Source of the DNA: Cyrtodaria siliqua
Taxonomy: Eukaryota; Mollusca; Bivalvia; Adapedonta; Hiatellidae
Assembly (NCBI GenBank): GCA_037043455.1
Contig: JAWPHD010000234.1
Span: 372,001-436,000 of the forward strand
Direction of reading: 5' to 3'
Length of the DNA stretch: 64,000 bases
Within the stretch, counting starts at the first letter, position 1, and every line of letters starts with the position of its first letter. A program made the position numbers and the translations under genes. The notes under the pieces were generated by a model. It saw only the letters and a program-made list of their open reading frames with translations, did not search any database and was not told the DNA's origin. Below, in pieces: positions 31,837 through 40,121 of the stretch.

Positions 31837-32316
31837 TTAAATTAATTCAATTAATAATGATGCCACCGTATTTACAGCTGTAGCGTTGGCAACCTTGCAT
31901 ACAAAGTTAACAACAGAACCAGCGCCAATTTCTAAAGGTTTATCAAAGTTATCATGATTGCGTGGAATGATGTGAAGCGTTATACCATAATTTGGTTGTT
32001 CAACACCATTGACAGAAACTATTACAGTTACGTCACCAACTAATCGGTCACTTGCTAAACCTATTCCCATAATCCGTCCACGGCGTGTCATTACATGCCC
32101 CACATTTGATTCTGCTCCACCGTTACCAAATGAGAGTATTCTATTTAACACAAGTGGGCCCTTAGCCTCCGCAAATATTGTTATAATCCCGTATTTAAGA
32201 TTATCAAACTTGTCATCAAAAGTATAAACTCGCCTTTGTAAATCTGAAACAATCTCTATCAAAGCCTCTAAGTCTCCTGTTTTTTGTTCAGGTCTTGCTG
32301 GTCCAAATATACTCAT
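31837..32316 (-). CDS. Coiled-coil plus beta-rich protein, possibly fibre-like, 159 residues (A)
   Basis: It starts MSIFGPARPEQKTGDLEALI, with a short helical heptad segment (about residues 15-45) followed by an all-beta C-terminal domain (RILSFGNGGAESNVGHVM, VIVSVNGVEQPNYGITLHII, KPLEIGAGSVVNFVCKV). A short coil followed by a beta head is the plan of trimeric viral fibres, which is why that name is suggested; no direct homologue was identified. The start codon follows tatttttataaaaaaaaca, the box shared by A/B genes. Spacing to the next gene is 25 bp. Only the C-terminal 127 codons are open in the B copy. Confidence 0.6.
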   Translation of the reverse strand: MSIFGPARPEQKTGDLEALIEIVSDLQRRVYTFDDKFDNLKYGIITIFAEAKGPLVLNRILSFGNGGAESNVGHVMTRRGRIMGIGLASDRLVGDVTVIVSVNGVEQPNYGITLHIIPRNHDNFDKPLEIGAGSVVNFVCKVANATAVNTVASLLIELI

Positions 32317-32341
32317 TGTTTTTTTTATAAAAATATATTTT

Positions 32342-32986
32342 TTAAATAATTTCTAAAACACAACTCATAGGCAAACCGTGATTATTTATCTTGTTGCCAT
32401 ACTCATCTCTGACTTCTATTTTCAATTCAGTAATTGCACCATTCATAAGACAGTGATATTCAGGATAAAAACTTGTATATACTATATCTCCAAACTGCTT
32501 ATTTACTACAGGTACAACACCTATAATAGTGCTTGGTGCACCATTGAAATAATTACTACTCGTATTAACTTGTTTTAGATGAACATATAGCTGTTTATAA
32601 GGAGCTAAATCAATTGGGTAATCTCCGAAATGAATACCTTTTAACCATTTTCTGTCCTCGAATCCCAGCATTTTTGAAAGACCGCTTGACATTCGTGTAT
32701 CTACTGGCGTATCTAAAAAGGCTCCAGCACTTTGGACAACAATGTTTAGCGTAATCTTTTCATTTAGAATTTTAAAAGCTATCATCAAGTCTTTAAAGTT
32801 ATAGAGTCCATCTGCTAAACGTTCTGTTTTATCTGGGTTTCGTGTCTTTATGACTTCATGATTAATATTATACCAACCGATAGTGTATGTAAAGCTTTTT
32901 AATCCAACGCGCTTAGTTCCATCTCTATTATCGATATACTGTTGTAAATTAATAGAGTTGTCTATGTTTGAAATTGTATGAAACAT
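32342..32986 (-). CDS. Putative minor capsid (penton-like) protein, 214 residues (A)
   Basis: A beta-rich protein beginning MFHTISNIDNSINLQQYIDN. Features are the LADGLYNFKDL turn (the usual DGxY followed by a short helix), KMLGFEDRKW, YKQLYVHLKQVNTSSNYFNG and the closing LKIEVRDEYGNKI plus LPMSCVLEI strand. This pattern fits the single-jelly-roll minor capsid proteins described for Polintons, which occupy five-fold vertices. It is divergently paired with the 426-residue gene across a 37-bp A/T-rich spacer. The copy in B has a frameshift after about 30 codons. Confidence 0.55.
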   Translation of the reverse strand: MFHTISNIDNSINLQQYIDNRDGTKRVGLKSFTYTIGWYNINHEVIKTRNPDKTERLADGLYNFKDLMIAFKILNEKITLNIVVQSAGAFLDTPVDTRMSSGLSKMLGFEDRKWLKGIHFGDYPIDLAPYKQLYVHLKQVNTSSNYFNGAPSTIIGVVPVVNKQFGDIVYTSFYPEYHCLMNGAITELKIEVRDEYGNKINNHGLPMSCVLEII

Positions 32987-33023
32987 TTTTTTTTAATATA
33001 TATATATAAAAACACAAATAAAA
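32987..33023. promoter_or_regulatory. Bidirectional A/T promoter spacer
   Basis: The 37 bp between two divergent start codons consist of aatatatatatataaaaaca. A TATATAA-type box lies within 10-20 bases of both ATGs, so any leader would be extremely short. Confidence 0.5.
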
Positions 33024-34304
33024 ATGATTTCTAAAGAATTCAAATATAACCCGGATGCTCAATATTTAAATACTTTTAGCAAGAAAGTGATAGATATAAT
33101 AAATCAAAACATAGTCATTACATCAGACGGTAAAGACTTTAAAGCATCATTTCCAAATGTCTTTGAAAAATACAAACTCCCGTACGTGAAATCAGATGCT
33201 ATAGTCCAACGCTGGGGAACAGATTGGATGTTATTTTGGCAGAATCAGTTAAACTTTGCTATTTGGTGTGCGACAACTGGATGTGGTATTGATTTTAACA
33301 ATCATCTAAAAGCTGATACTTTGGTTGGTTCGTTATTTCGATTTCATGTCTATTACCAAGTCAGAAGAATATTATTTGAGATGAGTGTAGCAATGCCGCA
33401 AGACTCAAATTGGAATGCGTTTAATAACACATATAACCGAAACGCATACGAGAGAATATGCAAGGAGTTTAACGTTGACTTAAATTCAGACTGGAGACAG
33501 AAACAAAGCTATAATAATGGTCTAGGAACAATTTACAATTACTGGACACATATTGGTTATCATCCTTTGGTAAATACTGTATACGACAACAAAACGATGA
33601 GTTTTACAGTCTATGAGAGTGATAAAACATACCACATTGATTACATTGCACAAGGATTTGAGGCTGACAACAGCTGGTCTACTTTTATACTAGATGATTC
33701 ATCTGGATTTACAAGAGCAGGAGTAGAAAGAATCAATGACAGCATAAGAACATACTGCTGGGCAATTCTTGGTTCACAATCACAAACAAGAACAGATATA
33801 CTTGGAACTGGAACAGCATTTGATGCACAGAAACAATTTCTGGCAAATGTAGAGAACGCAATAAATAGTCCCATCGACTTGCCCAGTCAAATTTCAAGAT
33901 ATGAAAACACCTTAAAATATGCAAGAAGTAAAGTAAATTTTGTCTATGGAAGTGGATTGTACATGTCTCCTAGTGACATGGAATTAAGAATTGGAACAAT
34001 ACAAGACTACAATAATGAAATTGTAATAGCAACCGATGCACAAGCATTAGGATTGAATAATGATGTAAATGTAAAACCAGTGCCACCAAAAAATATTCAA
34101 CCTTTTCAAGGCACCAAAACAAAGAAATTTCTGCCGGAACATTCTGATAAATCATCAATACATAAAACTGTGGAACATAACCCACCAGAAATACAAAAAA
34201 TAGCGATTGAACACGAAGATAACAAAACAACTATAATTGTTGGTACTATAGTAATAGGTCTTGCTGCATTACTTATTTATGAGATTTACCAAACCACTCT
34301 TTAG
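33024..34304 (+). CDS. Conserved large Polinton protein with C-terminal membrane anchor, 426 residues (A)
   Basis: The product begins MISKEFKYNPDAQYLNTFSK. A globular part (about residues 1-330) is rich in aromatic residues (QRWGTDWMLFWQNQLNFAIW, VYDNKTMSFTVYESDKTYHI) and includes a strongly kept block (RTDILGTGTAFDAQKQFLAN, then SRYENTLKYARSKVNFVYGS). A Pro/Lys-rich linker follows, then one membrane helix near the end (TTIIVGTIVIGLAALLIYEI). I recognise this as a recurrent protein of invertebrate Polintons but no function is established; a virion membrane or entry protein would fit the layout. The 3' end overlaps the convergent coiled-coil gene by 32 bp. The copy in B is broken by several stops. 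Confidence 0.65.
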   Translation: MISKEFKYNPDAQYLNTFSKKVIDIINQNIVITSDGKDFKASFPNVFEKYKLPYVKSDAIVQRWGTDWMLFWQNQLNFAIWCATTGCGIDFNNHLKADTLVGSLFRFHVYYQVRRILFEMSVAMPQDSNWNAFNNTYNRNAYERICKEFNVDLNSDWRQKQSYNNGLGTIYNYWTHIGYHPLVNTVYDNKTMSFTVYESDKTYHIDYIAQGFEADNSWSTFILDDSSGFTRAGVERINDSIRTYCWAILGSQSQTRTDILGTGTAFDAQKQFLANVENAINSPIDLPSQISRYENTLKYARSKVNFVYGSGLYMSPSDMELRIGTIQDYNNEIVIATDAQALGLNNDVNVKPVPPKNIQPFQGTKTKKFLPEHSDKSSIHKTVEHNPPEIQKIAIEHEDNKTTIIVGTIVIGLAALLIYEIYQTTL

Positions 34305-35604
34305 CTGCCACATACAACAACCCGGAAACAAACACAAGCAGAGCCCATAGATTGTTACCAAGCCAATTAATAACATTACCTGTTGCAGATAAAAGCCATG
34401 ATACTATTGCACCAATAACTCCTGGAAGTGTTGCAGCAGCTTTACCAGCTAGGTTGGCAAGAAGTTTACCAAGATTAAGTAGTTGTTTTTTTATCCAATT
34501 TTTTACACTTGATGGATCAGGCTTTGGAGTTGGAACAGGTGCAGTCCCCCCTCCTGTTGTAGGAATAATGGCATCAACTAATACCCCAATAATCATACCA
34601 AAGGCAGTCAAAATACTAACAATAGTAATACCTTGCTCCCTAAATAATGTTTTTATTCTCTCACCCAATGTTGTGTCTTTTTTTAACACCTTATTTATAG
34701 TTTCTTTTATCCTGTTTATTTGACTGCGTAATGCTTCTTTGTTTTCACTCGCCGCTTCAAGTCGTGAACTTCTTTCATCTTCTAAGTTTTTTATTCTGTC
34801 ACGTATGCGCTCTTGTTGAAACTCATCCTCCTGCCCGGGGGTGCTAACCTGTTCTAATTTTTGTTTTTCTTTTGCTATATCTTTATCAAGCTCAGTGAGC
34901 TTTGAGAGATTATTAGTAAGTTCTCCACGAAAGCTTTGCAATCTCGTATCTAAACCTCGTATCTCTCGCAGTGTTAGACTTTCTGGTTGAACAGCAGTTT
35001 TAGGATGAGTTTCATCTATTATATTACTCAAATTACTCTCAATTGTATTTACAGCATCTACTGTATTTTGTACATCTTCAGTTGTTGAAAAAGTTTGCAT
35101 TGGTATATTTTCTCCTCCTTTTGCGAGGGTATTTTTTGATTCTAATAAGGTTGCAAAGTCTGCCCTACCCCGAGCAACTCTTTCACGTGGAACTAAATAA
35201 TCATACATTTTTAAAGTGTTTTTCACAAAGTCAGTACCATGTTTTTTAACTAAAGTGTCCAGCGCATAAAATTTGACTGCACTATTTCCCCTATGATAAG
35301 TAAGTGGAACATCATCTGTTTCCAACTGAACTGCATATAACATTGTTCTACCGTTTTTGTCCTTATCCACTTTGAAATTTTTATAATCAATTTCGCTGGT
35401 ATCATCGTGAAATTCTTTATAAAATTCATCTACTAAGCTGTTCATTCGTTTTATCTTCTCCTTCAAGCTGATCAATATAGTTATTTTCATTTACAATTTG
35501 TCTCTGAAATTCTGAGTCAGGTTGTATAATTTCGTCTTCAAATGCTTTATCCAAGTCTTCTTCAGTCATATCAAACGCAGGATGTTCAAATCCACCCTCA
35601 GCCA
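34273..35604 (-). CDS. Coiled-coil membrane protein, 405-residue main frame plus displaced N-terminus (A)
   Basis: The main ORF is 34273-35490. By comparison with B, the true start is the ATG at 35602-35604 (MAEGGFEHPAF), whose frame ends around 35415 after a frameshift into the main frame. Visible in the main ORF: a domain to ~residue 110, a long coiled coil at about 175-270 (LTELDKDIAKEKQKLEQV, RIKNLEDERSSRLEAASENK), a membrane helix at about 287-309 (ITIVSILTAFGMIIGVLV), a Pro/Gly linker, an amphipathic stretch (KKQLLNLGKLLANLAGKAAA) and a last hydrophobic helix near 380-397. The function is unknown; a spike, tether or membrane-remodelling virion protein is possible. It diverges from the capsid gene across 48 bp. 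Confidence 0.65.
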
Positions 35605-35652
35605 TTGTTTATTTTATTTAATTTTAAAAAATATATTTAAAAAAAAAAAAAA
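35605..35652. promoter_or_regulatory. Bidirectional A/T promoter spacer before the capsid gene
   Basis: 48 bp of ttttaaaaaatatatttaaa followed by poly-A, serving divergent ATGs at 35604 and 35653. The counterpart in B is 54875-54921. A second partial copy of the B version lies at 53557-53600. Confidence 0.5.
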
Positions 35653-36873
35653 ATGTCAGCTTACGGAAACAAACTCAGCCCTCATAGAAAACTAAGAGAA
35701 CCTCATGGTGCCAAAGGCATCCGCACAAGTGTAGTAATAACTAATAATCCATCAACAATAGACCAAAACCAGCAACTGCTTGTAAGATTTCCCAATCTGA
35801 GTACTAATGATGTGATAGTTCCAAGTACTGCTCGTCTTGCCTTTAAAATAGAACTTAAAAGCAGAACAGACGCCAACGCTACTCTATTTCAAAATCTGGG
35901 TAGAACAATTGTGAAAAAAATGACAATAAGAATAAGTGGCAACGAAGTCATGTCAATAGATGACAGTGATATATATCATTGTTATGTAGATTTATGGAAA
36001 AGCCCTACTGAACGACAAAACATAGCTTACCAAGGTATTGGTAAACCAAACATGCTAAAACATAGAGTTAGCGCGGGAGATGCTTCCTCAGACACCGAAG
36101 ATGAAGCTATAGCAGCAGCTTATGGAAATAGATTTTGTATTCCACTGGACTTTGAAATGTTAGAAAGTCATATGCCATTTTATCAAGCGGGGCTTGTTGA
36201 TAGGTTAGAATATGAATTAACGTTTAACGATTATAACAAAGTTATCAAAAGCGCTGATGCTGATGCATCTTATGTAATAAAAAATATCTGCTTGGAATTT
36301 GATACGGTTAGTGATGTTGAATTATCCAGACAAATAAGACATAGAAAAATAATAGCAAACAAATCTGATACTCTTTGGAACATCAACATTAATGTACCAG
36401 CACGGAGCATGAAAGGTATTTTAATGCTGTTTGAAGACCCAGAAAGAACAGACACAGAAACCTATTACAACCCAAAGATTGAAAAGGTTGAAATGACAAT
36501 AGAGGGAGTACCAAATCAGTTGTATAGTCAGGGCATGAAGGCATATCAACATTGGGATGAAATCAACAAATATTTTGCTTTAACATCAAAAAGAAACAAA
36601 GAGACAGAAATAGCAGCGAGGGACTTAAACTTTACCAGTGTTTCTCTTGAGACCTATTTGACAAAATCATATGCTTTGTGGCTTGACCTTAGAACATGTG
36701 ATGACAATTTATTACACGGCAGTGGAAGAAGAATAGAAAACGGCAGTGAAGGCATAACGATATTAATAAATAAAAAAGCAGATGCAGATCAAACTTTAAA
36801 TATTTATATATATATAATACAAGATGCGCAAATCAATTTCGAAGATGGAAGATTCAAAGAAGCAGGATACTAG
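35653..36873 (+). CDS. Major capsid protein, double-jelly-roll type, 406 residues with internal deletion (A)
   Basis: A full-length ORF from MSAYGNKLSPHRKLREPHGA. Beta-strand rich with landmarks NQQLLVRFPNLSTNDVIVPS, KKMTIRISGNEVMSIDDSDI, MPFYQAGLVDRLEYELTFND, DPERTDTETYYNPKIEKVEM and a C-terminal LWLDLRTCDDNLLHGSG plus GITILINKKA. This layout matches Polinton/adenovirus-type major capsid proteins that trimerise into pseudo-hexameric capsomers. Relative to B, 48 nt (16 residues, a strand-like stretch around GKIVFLYDRIL) are missing in frame at about 36340, so the product may not fold properly. Its 3' end overlaps the ATPase start by 29 bp. Confidence 0.75.
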   Translation: MSAYGNKLSPHRKLREPHGAKGIRTSVVITNNPSTIDQNQQLLVRFPNLSTNDVIVPSTARLAFKIELKSRTDANATLFQNLGRTIVKKMTIRISGNEVMSIDDSDIYHCYVDLWKSPTERQNIAYQGIGKPNMLKHRVSAGDASSDTEDEAIAAAYGNRFCIPLDFEMLESHMPFYQAGLVDRLEYELTFNDYNKVIKSADADASYVIKNICLEFDTVSDVELSRQIRHRKIIANKSDTLWNININVPARSMKGILMLFEDPERTDTETYYNPKIEKVEMTIEGVPNQLYSQGMKAYQHWDEINKYFALTSKRNKETEIAARDLNFTSVSLETYLTKSYALWLDLRTCDDNLLHGSGRRIENGSEGITILINKKADADQTLNIYIYIIQDAQINFEDGRFKEAGY

Positions 36874-37510
36874 TTTGCAACAAAAATATCCTAAAGATTC
36901 ACACACTGCCATTATTTGTGGTCAGACAGGCTGTGGTAAAACAGAGTTTGTTCTTGACATACTTGAAAAAGAGTATGTTGGAGTTTTTGAACATATAATT
37001 ATATTGTGTCCAACCATAAAGTGGAACGAGGCTTATAAAAATAGATCCTGGATAGGAGATGTAAGACATCCAAAAGATAAAAAAATAATAATTGTCAATC
37101 CTGTTGGTACAGACGGAAATGAAAAGCTACAAGAACTATTGCGTTCATGTTTCGAAAAATATGCTGGCCAGCCCACATTATACATTATTGACGATTGCTC
37201 AGCCACAAAAGAATTAACAAAGAAAAAAGATATGTTGTCAGAGTTGACATTCTCTGGTCGTCACGCTAAACAATCAGTGTGGGTCATTTCACAGAGATAT
37301 AATTCTGTATTGAAAGATTTGAGAGAGCAAGCAAAATGGTTGTGTATGTTTTACACCAAAGACAGAGATAGTTTTGAAAATTGTTTGAGAGAGAATGATG
37401 TTATTCCAACGTTGGAGGAGAGAAATAGAATAAGAAAAGCTTTAGCTAAGACTAAATATTCGAAGTTAATTTTGAGGACTGACCAACCAACTGGTTATTG
37501 GGTTGAATAA
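36845..37510 (+). CDS. A32-like DNA-packaging ATPase, 221 residues (A)
   Basis: The start chosen is ATG 36845 (MEDSKKQD), conserved in B; an upstream in-frame ATG at 36824 also exists. Walker A is GQTGCGKT at residues 26-33. Walker B is TLYIIDDCS with the acidic pair at 116-117. Then come a Ser/Thr-containing sensor region (SGRHAKQSVWVISQRYNSVL) and a basic C-terminus. This is the FtsK/HerA superfamily motor that fills capsids with DNA in Polintons and nucleocytoplasmic viruses. Length is typical. The start overlaps the capsid gene, and the end overlaps the convergent 124-residue gene by 59 bp. Confidence 0.85.
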   Translation: MEDSKKQDTSLQQKYPKDSHTAIICGQTGCGKTEFVLDILEKEYVGVFEHIIILCPTIKWNEAYKNRSWIGDVRHPKDKKIIIVNPVGTDGNEKLQELLRSCFEKYAGQPTLYIIDDCSATKELTKKKDMLSELTFSGRHAKQSVWVISQRYNSVLKDLREQAKWLCMFYTKDRDSFENCLRENDVIPTLEERNRIRKALAKTKYSKLILRTDQPTGYWVE

Positions 37511-37826
37511 TTTTTTTAAAAATACAATCTAGAGTTTCCCATATAACCCATACACTCAATGCACTAGCCAATATCGGTACAAAATCACTACTCATGTTTT
37601 GTGGGTCTTGTAAAACATACTCTCTCGGCTCACATATAAAATATTCTACGTCATCCTTTGTCACAGAAATTACAGGCGTTTCCTGTGCACCTTTTTCGTA
37701 CGTTTGTAAAAATTTACTTTCTGAAACACATATACAACATTTTACGTCATCTCTTGTCATAACATCCAGTGCTATTTTATTTTTATTATAATCACTATTC
37801 TCACCGTCTGTTATTTTCAAATCCAT
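37452..37826 (-). CDS. Small membrane protein, 124 residues, present only in A
   Basis: The start codon is preceded by tatataagaaaaa, the same box used by the other genes, which argues that the ORF is real. The product has two Cys-containing beta segments (DVKCCICVSESKFLQTYEKG and DVEYFICEPREYVLQDPQ) and one membrane helix (FVPILASALSVWVIWETL). The function is unknown. The matching place in B (between the ATPase and the repeat region, ~52913) lacks it. The last 59 bp overlap the ATPase on the other strand. Confidence 0.45.
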   Translation of the reverse strand: MDLKITDGENSDYNKNKIALDVMTRDDVKCCICVSESKFLQTYEKGAQETPVISVTKDDVEYFICEPREYVLQDPQNMSSDFVPILASALSVWVIWETLDCIFKKIIQPNNQLVGQSSKLTSNI

Positions 37827-37864
37827 TTTTTCTTATATAATATTTTTTTTTTATTATTACAAAA

Positions 37865-38075
37865 TATATTTTTTTACAACTGTTGCTAATAGTAATACTA
37901 ACAGCAAAGTAGCAATGTTAATAGCAATACTGACCATGAATATAGTATTGCTAATAGCATTGCTCATAGCAAAGTAGCAATGTTAATAGCAATGCTTGCA
38001 GCAAATTAGTAATGTTAATAGAAAAAATAACAATGTTAATAACAATGCTATTAACAATACTAACAATTACTAGTT
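37865..38075. repeat. Array of imperfect GCAATG/TAATAGCAAT words (A)
   Basis: About a dozen imperfect words such as agcaaagtagcaatgttaat, tagcaatgctt and tagcattgctc lie in 200 bp. A similar array lies at 52660-52905 in B. Parts read as hydrophobic peptides (VAMLIAILTMNIVLLIALLI), so the repeat may be a decayed membrane-segment coding region or a cis-acting array. Confidence 0.6.
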
Positions 38076-38635
38076 GCATGAATATCGCAGCTAGTTGTTT
38101 TGTATTTTATATTTATTTCAAGATAAAAAATAAGATTAATAATATAAAAATGAATGCGGAAGAACTATTACAAAATATATCGGAACAGACGGAACCAGAT
38201 GAATCAAAGCAACAAGAAACAAAAAAAGAAAGATTATCAGCCATAGTAGCTGGCGGTGGTAGTCGTCAATATTTGGGTAAAGACATACAACTCACAAACA
38301 TAAATGGCATGCCACCAGATGAAATTAACAAACTTTACTGCAGATATGAAGCACGGCTTGGGGCAAGCATGACTAAAACTTTAGGCAATTCTTTTATTAA
38401 CTTGTATGTGATGGGAGTATCAAAATATTTTAATGTAACCAATCCACCAAAGCTGATAGAAGATTTGGAGGAAGACCCATTTATTAATCATGCTTTGACA
38501 AGCGCTTGTTGTGAGTTGTATTACAGGTATGGAATGTGCTTAGCACCATTTACAGCAATACTGACAACTGTTAGACATATTGATTTTAAAAAAAAAAAAA
38601 TTATAGATAATATAAATGGAGAACCAAGAGAGTGA
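38012..38635 (+). CDS. Conserved Polinton protein (GSRQYLGKD family), 207 residues (A)
   Basis: Two starts are possible. The ATG at 38012 gives a hydrophobic N-terminal helix (ILTITSCMNIAASCFVFYIY). The ATG at 38150 follows aatataaaaa and begins MNAEELLQNISEQ. The upstream frame is also kept open in B, which slightly favours a real membrane segment. The conserved part has AIVAGGGSRQYLGKDIQL, INKLYCRYEARLGASMTKTL and LIEDLEEDPFINHALTSACC. It is mainly helical and recurs in invertebrate Polintons, with unknown function. The 3' end overlaps the next gene by 20 bp. Confidence 0.6.
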   Translation: MLIEKITMLITMLLTILTITSCMNIAASCFVFYIYFKIKNKINNIKMNAEELLQNISEQTEPDESKQQETKKERLSAIVAGGGSRQYLGKDIQLTNINGMPPDEINKLYCRYEARLGASMTKTLGNSFINLYVMGVSKYFNVTNPPKLIEDLEEDPFINHALTSACCELYYRYGMCLAPFTAILTTVRHIDFKKKKIIDNINGEPRE

Positions 38636-38987
38636 AGTTATACCTGTTGTTACACAACCTGTTGAACAACAAAAAGTAAAAAATCCAAAAAGAATAGAAG
38701 CTGGAAAAAAAGGAGCAGCGGCAAAAAAGGCAAAGCGTTTGCTTCAAGATGTTACAAATCAAAATGCTGCAAAGCAAGATGCTGCAAATCAAATAACAAA
38801 AATAACAATAGGTGAAGAAGAACCAGAAAAAATCAAAATAAACGTATACAAAAATTATATTCCACCGTGTCTGATTTTATTAGGCATTGCTGGGCTGGGT
38901 TTGTATATTTATAACAAGAAATCTGCTACGCAGCCTGTAGCTGTGCAACCTGTTCATGTTGCACCAAAAGACCCGTTTGATTTTTAA
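38616..38987 (+). CDS. Basic single-pass membrane protein, 123 residues (A)
   Basis: It begins MENQESEVIPVVTQ right after gataatataa. A strongly basic Lys/Ala region (NPKRIEAGKKGAAAKKAKRL) is followed by a charged linker, one membrane helix (IPPCLILLGIAGLGLYIY) and a short tail ending PKDPFDF. The basic part could bind DNA or membrane phosphates; no family function is known to me. The copy in B is frame-shifted at the membrane helix. Confidence 0.6.
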   Translation: MENQESEVIPVVTQPVEQQKVKNPKRIEAGKKGAAAKKAKRLLQDVTNQNAAKQDAANQITKITIGEEEPEKIKINVYKNYIPPCLILLGIAGLGLYIYNKKSATQPVAVQPVHVAPKDPFDF

Positions 38988-39022
38988 TAATTTATTTTAA
39001 AAAAATAATCATATAAAAAAAA

Positions 39023-39259
39023 ATGGCAGCAAGTATTGACGGAAAACAAATTGTAAATATGATGTATCATGCTGGAGTGGAAACACTTCTAACTGTTGGA
39101 TATTCTGAGATTGGCAAAAAACTACTAAAAAAACCAGCACCTAAAGTGGATTTTAATATAGAAAATGTTGGGATGCTGTCTGTGGATATAATGTTAGCAA
39201 TGGCTACAAAAGATATGCTGATTAAGCAAGGTATTATTCCTGCGGATATTATGAAATAA
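39023..39259 (+). CDS. Small helical Polinton protein, 78 residues (A)
   Basis: It begins MAASIDGKQIVNMMYHAGVE after atataaaaaaaa. Moderately hydrophobic helices (LLTVGYSEIGKKLL, GMLSVDIMLAMATKDMLIKQ) and the ending GIIPADIMK. It is open and nearly identical in B (51493-51729), one of very few genes intact in both copies, which suggests it is hard to lose or simply short. Function unknown. Confidence 0.65.
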   Translation: MAASIDGKQIVNMMYHAGVETLLTVGYSEIGKKLLKKPAPKVDFNIENVGMLSVDIMLAMATKDMLIKQGIIPADIMK

Positions 39260-39285
39260 TTTTAAAAAATATATATATAAAAAAA

Positions 39286-39705
39286 ATGGCAAGTGCAGTA
39301 GCAATGATGATAGGTGGCGCATAAACAAATGCATTGGCGTTTAGCGGTTCAAATTATTTCTTTTCAAAAATGGGAAGTCATTCAGATGAGGAAAGACAAA
39401 GACATGACAAAGCAGTAGAACAATTAAACGCAGCACAAGTGGAGTGGAATAAAAAAAGAACAGAGAGATTAGATTTTATTAATAAACAACTGCAAAAAGA
39501 ACATCATGCAGAGCAGACTTTTGATGATGTGGACCAAGCTATGAAACAGTATTATTATACAACTGGCAAACATTTGCTTTTGGAACCGGAGCCCAAGTTG
39601 AGTGATTTTTATACACCATCTCCGGATCAACAGAATAGAGAAATTACGTTTATTGTGGTGGGCATGGCTGCAACTGGATTTGTGGCGTATAAATTGATTT
39701 CATAA
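39286..39705 (+). pseudogene. Conserved Polinton protein with C-terminal anchor, nonsense codon near start (A)
   Basis: It starts at ATG 39286 (MASAVAMMIGGA) after atatatataaaaaaa. An in-frame TAA at 39322 stands where B has TTA. The rest is open to 39705: a helical region (RQRHDKAVEQLNAAQVEWNK, ERLDFINKQLQKEHHAEQTF), a LSDFYTPS linker and a C-terminal hydrophobic segment (EITFIVVGMAATGFVAYKLI). Re-initiation at the downstream ATG (39334) is possible. Function unknown. Confidence 0.6.
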
Positions 39706-39798
39706 AAAAAAATAGTTTAAAACTATAATTACTTTAGACTTTTTTGGATTTGAAATGACTAAGTTTACTTTGAAAAGACTAAGTCATATGCATGATAC

Positions 39799-40077
39799 CT
39801 ATTTTTTTTTGTTGTTTTTACATGGTTTCAATCCAAGTGGTCGAATATAATATGGTGGTTTAGCACTCTTCTCTAATTTATTTTTGAGATGATCAGGCGC
39901 CCATACTTCACCATTGTCTAATAATGTCAATACCATGGATGGACCATATTCAGTATCTACTATTTTCGTATCTGTAATTTTGTATATTTTATTTAGTTCC
40001 AAGTCTGTCCATTTCTTTGTGCTATTTTGATATTGCTCTTCAAGCAGTTCATCAAATTGTGCAGTTGTGATTTCCAT
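39799..40077 (-). CDS. Small beta-rich protein, possibly OB-fold, 92 residues (A)
   Basis: It begins MEITTAQFDELLEEQ, with strands NKIYKITDTKIVDTEYG, PSMVLTLLDNGEVWAPDHL and a YIRPLGLKPCK end. The wording (I-Y-K-I-T-D-T-K, V-W-A-P-D) recalls small OB-fold-like nucleic-acid-binding proteins, but this is a guess. In A a +1 indel in a run of nine A near 39802-39810 replaces the last ~11 residues seen in B (RYHAYDLVF). It diverges from the integrase across 44 bp. Confidence 0.55.
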   Translation of the reverse strand: MEITTAQFDELLEEQYQNSTKKWTDLELNKIYKITDTKIVDTEYGPSMVLTLLDNGEVWAPDHLKNKLEKSAKPPYYIRPLGLKPCKNNKKK

Positions 40078-40121
40078 TTTTTCTTTATAGTTATATAAAG
40101 TTTAATCTTTAGTAGAAAAAA
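40078..40121. promoter_or_regulatory. Bidirectional spacer with ctttatagttatataaag
   Basis: The 44-bp spacer between the divergent 92-residue gene and integrase contains the near-palindrome ctttatagttatataaag, followed by tttaatctttagtaga. It is conserved with small changes at 50642-50684 in B. Confidence 0.55.

Noticed and set aside
31281..40077. Search for an adenain-type maturation protease gene
   Set aside because: No His/Asp/Cys protease pattern could be recognised among the A or B proteins; it may be absent or too diverged to see by eye.
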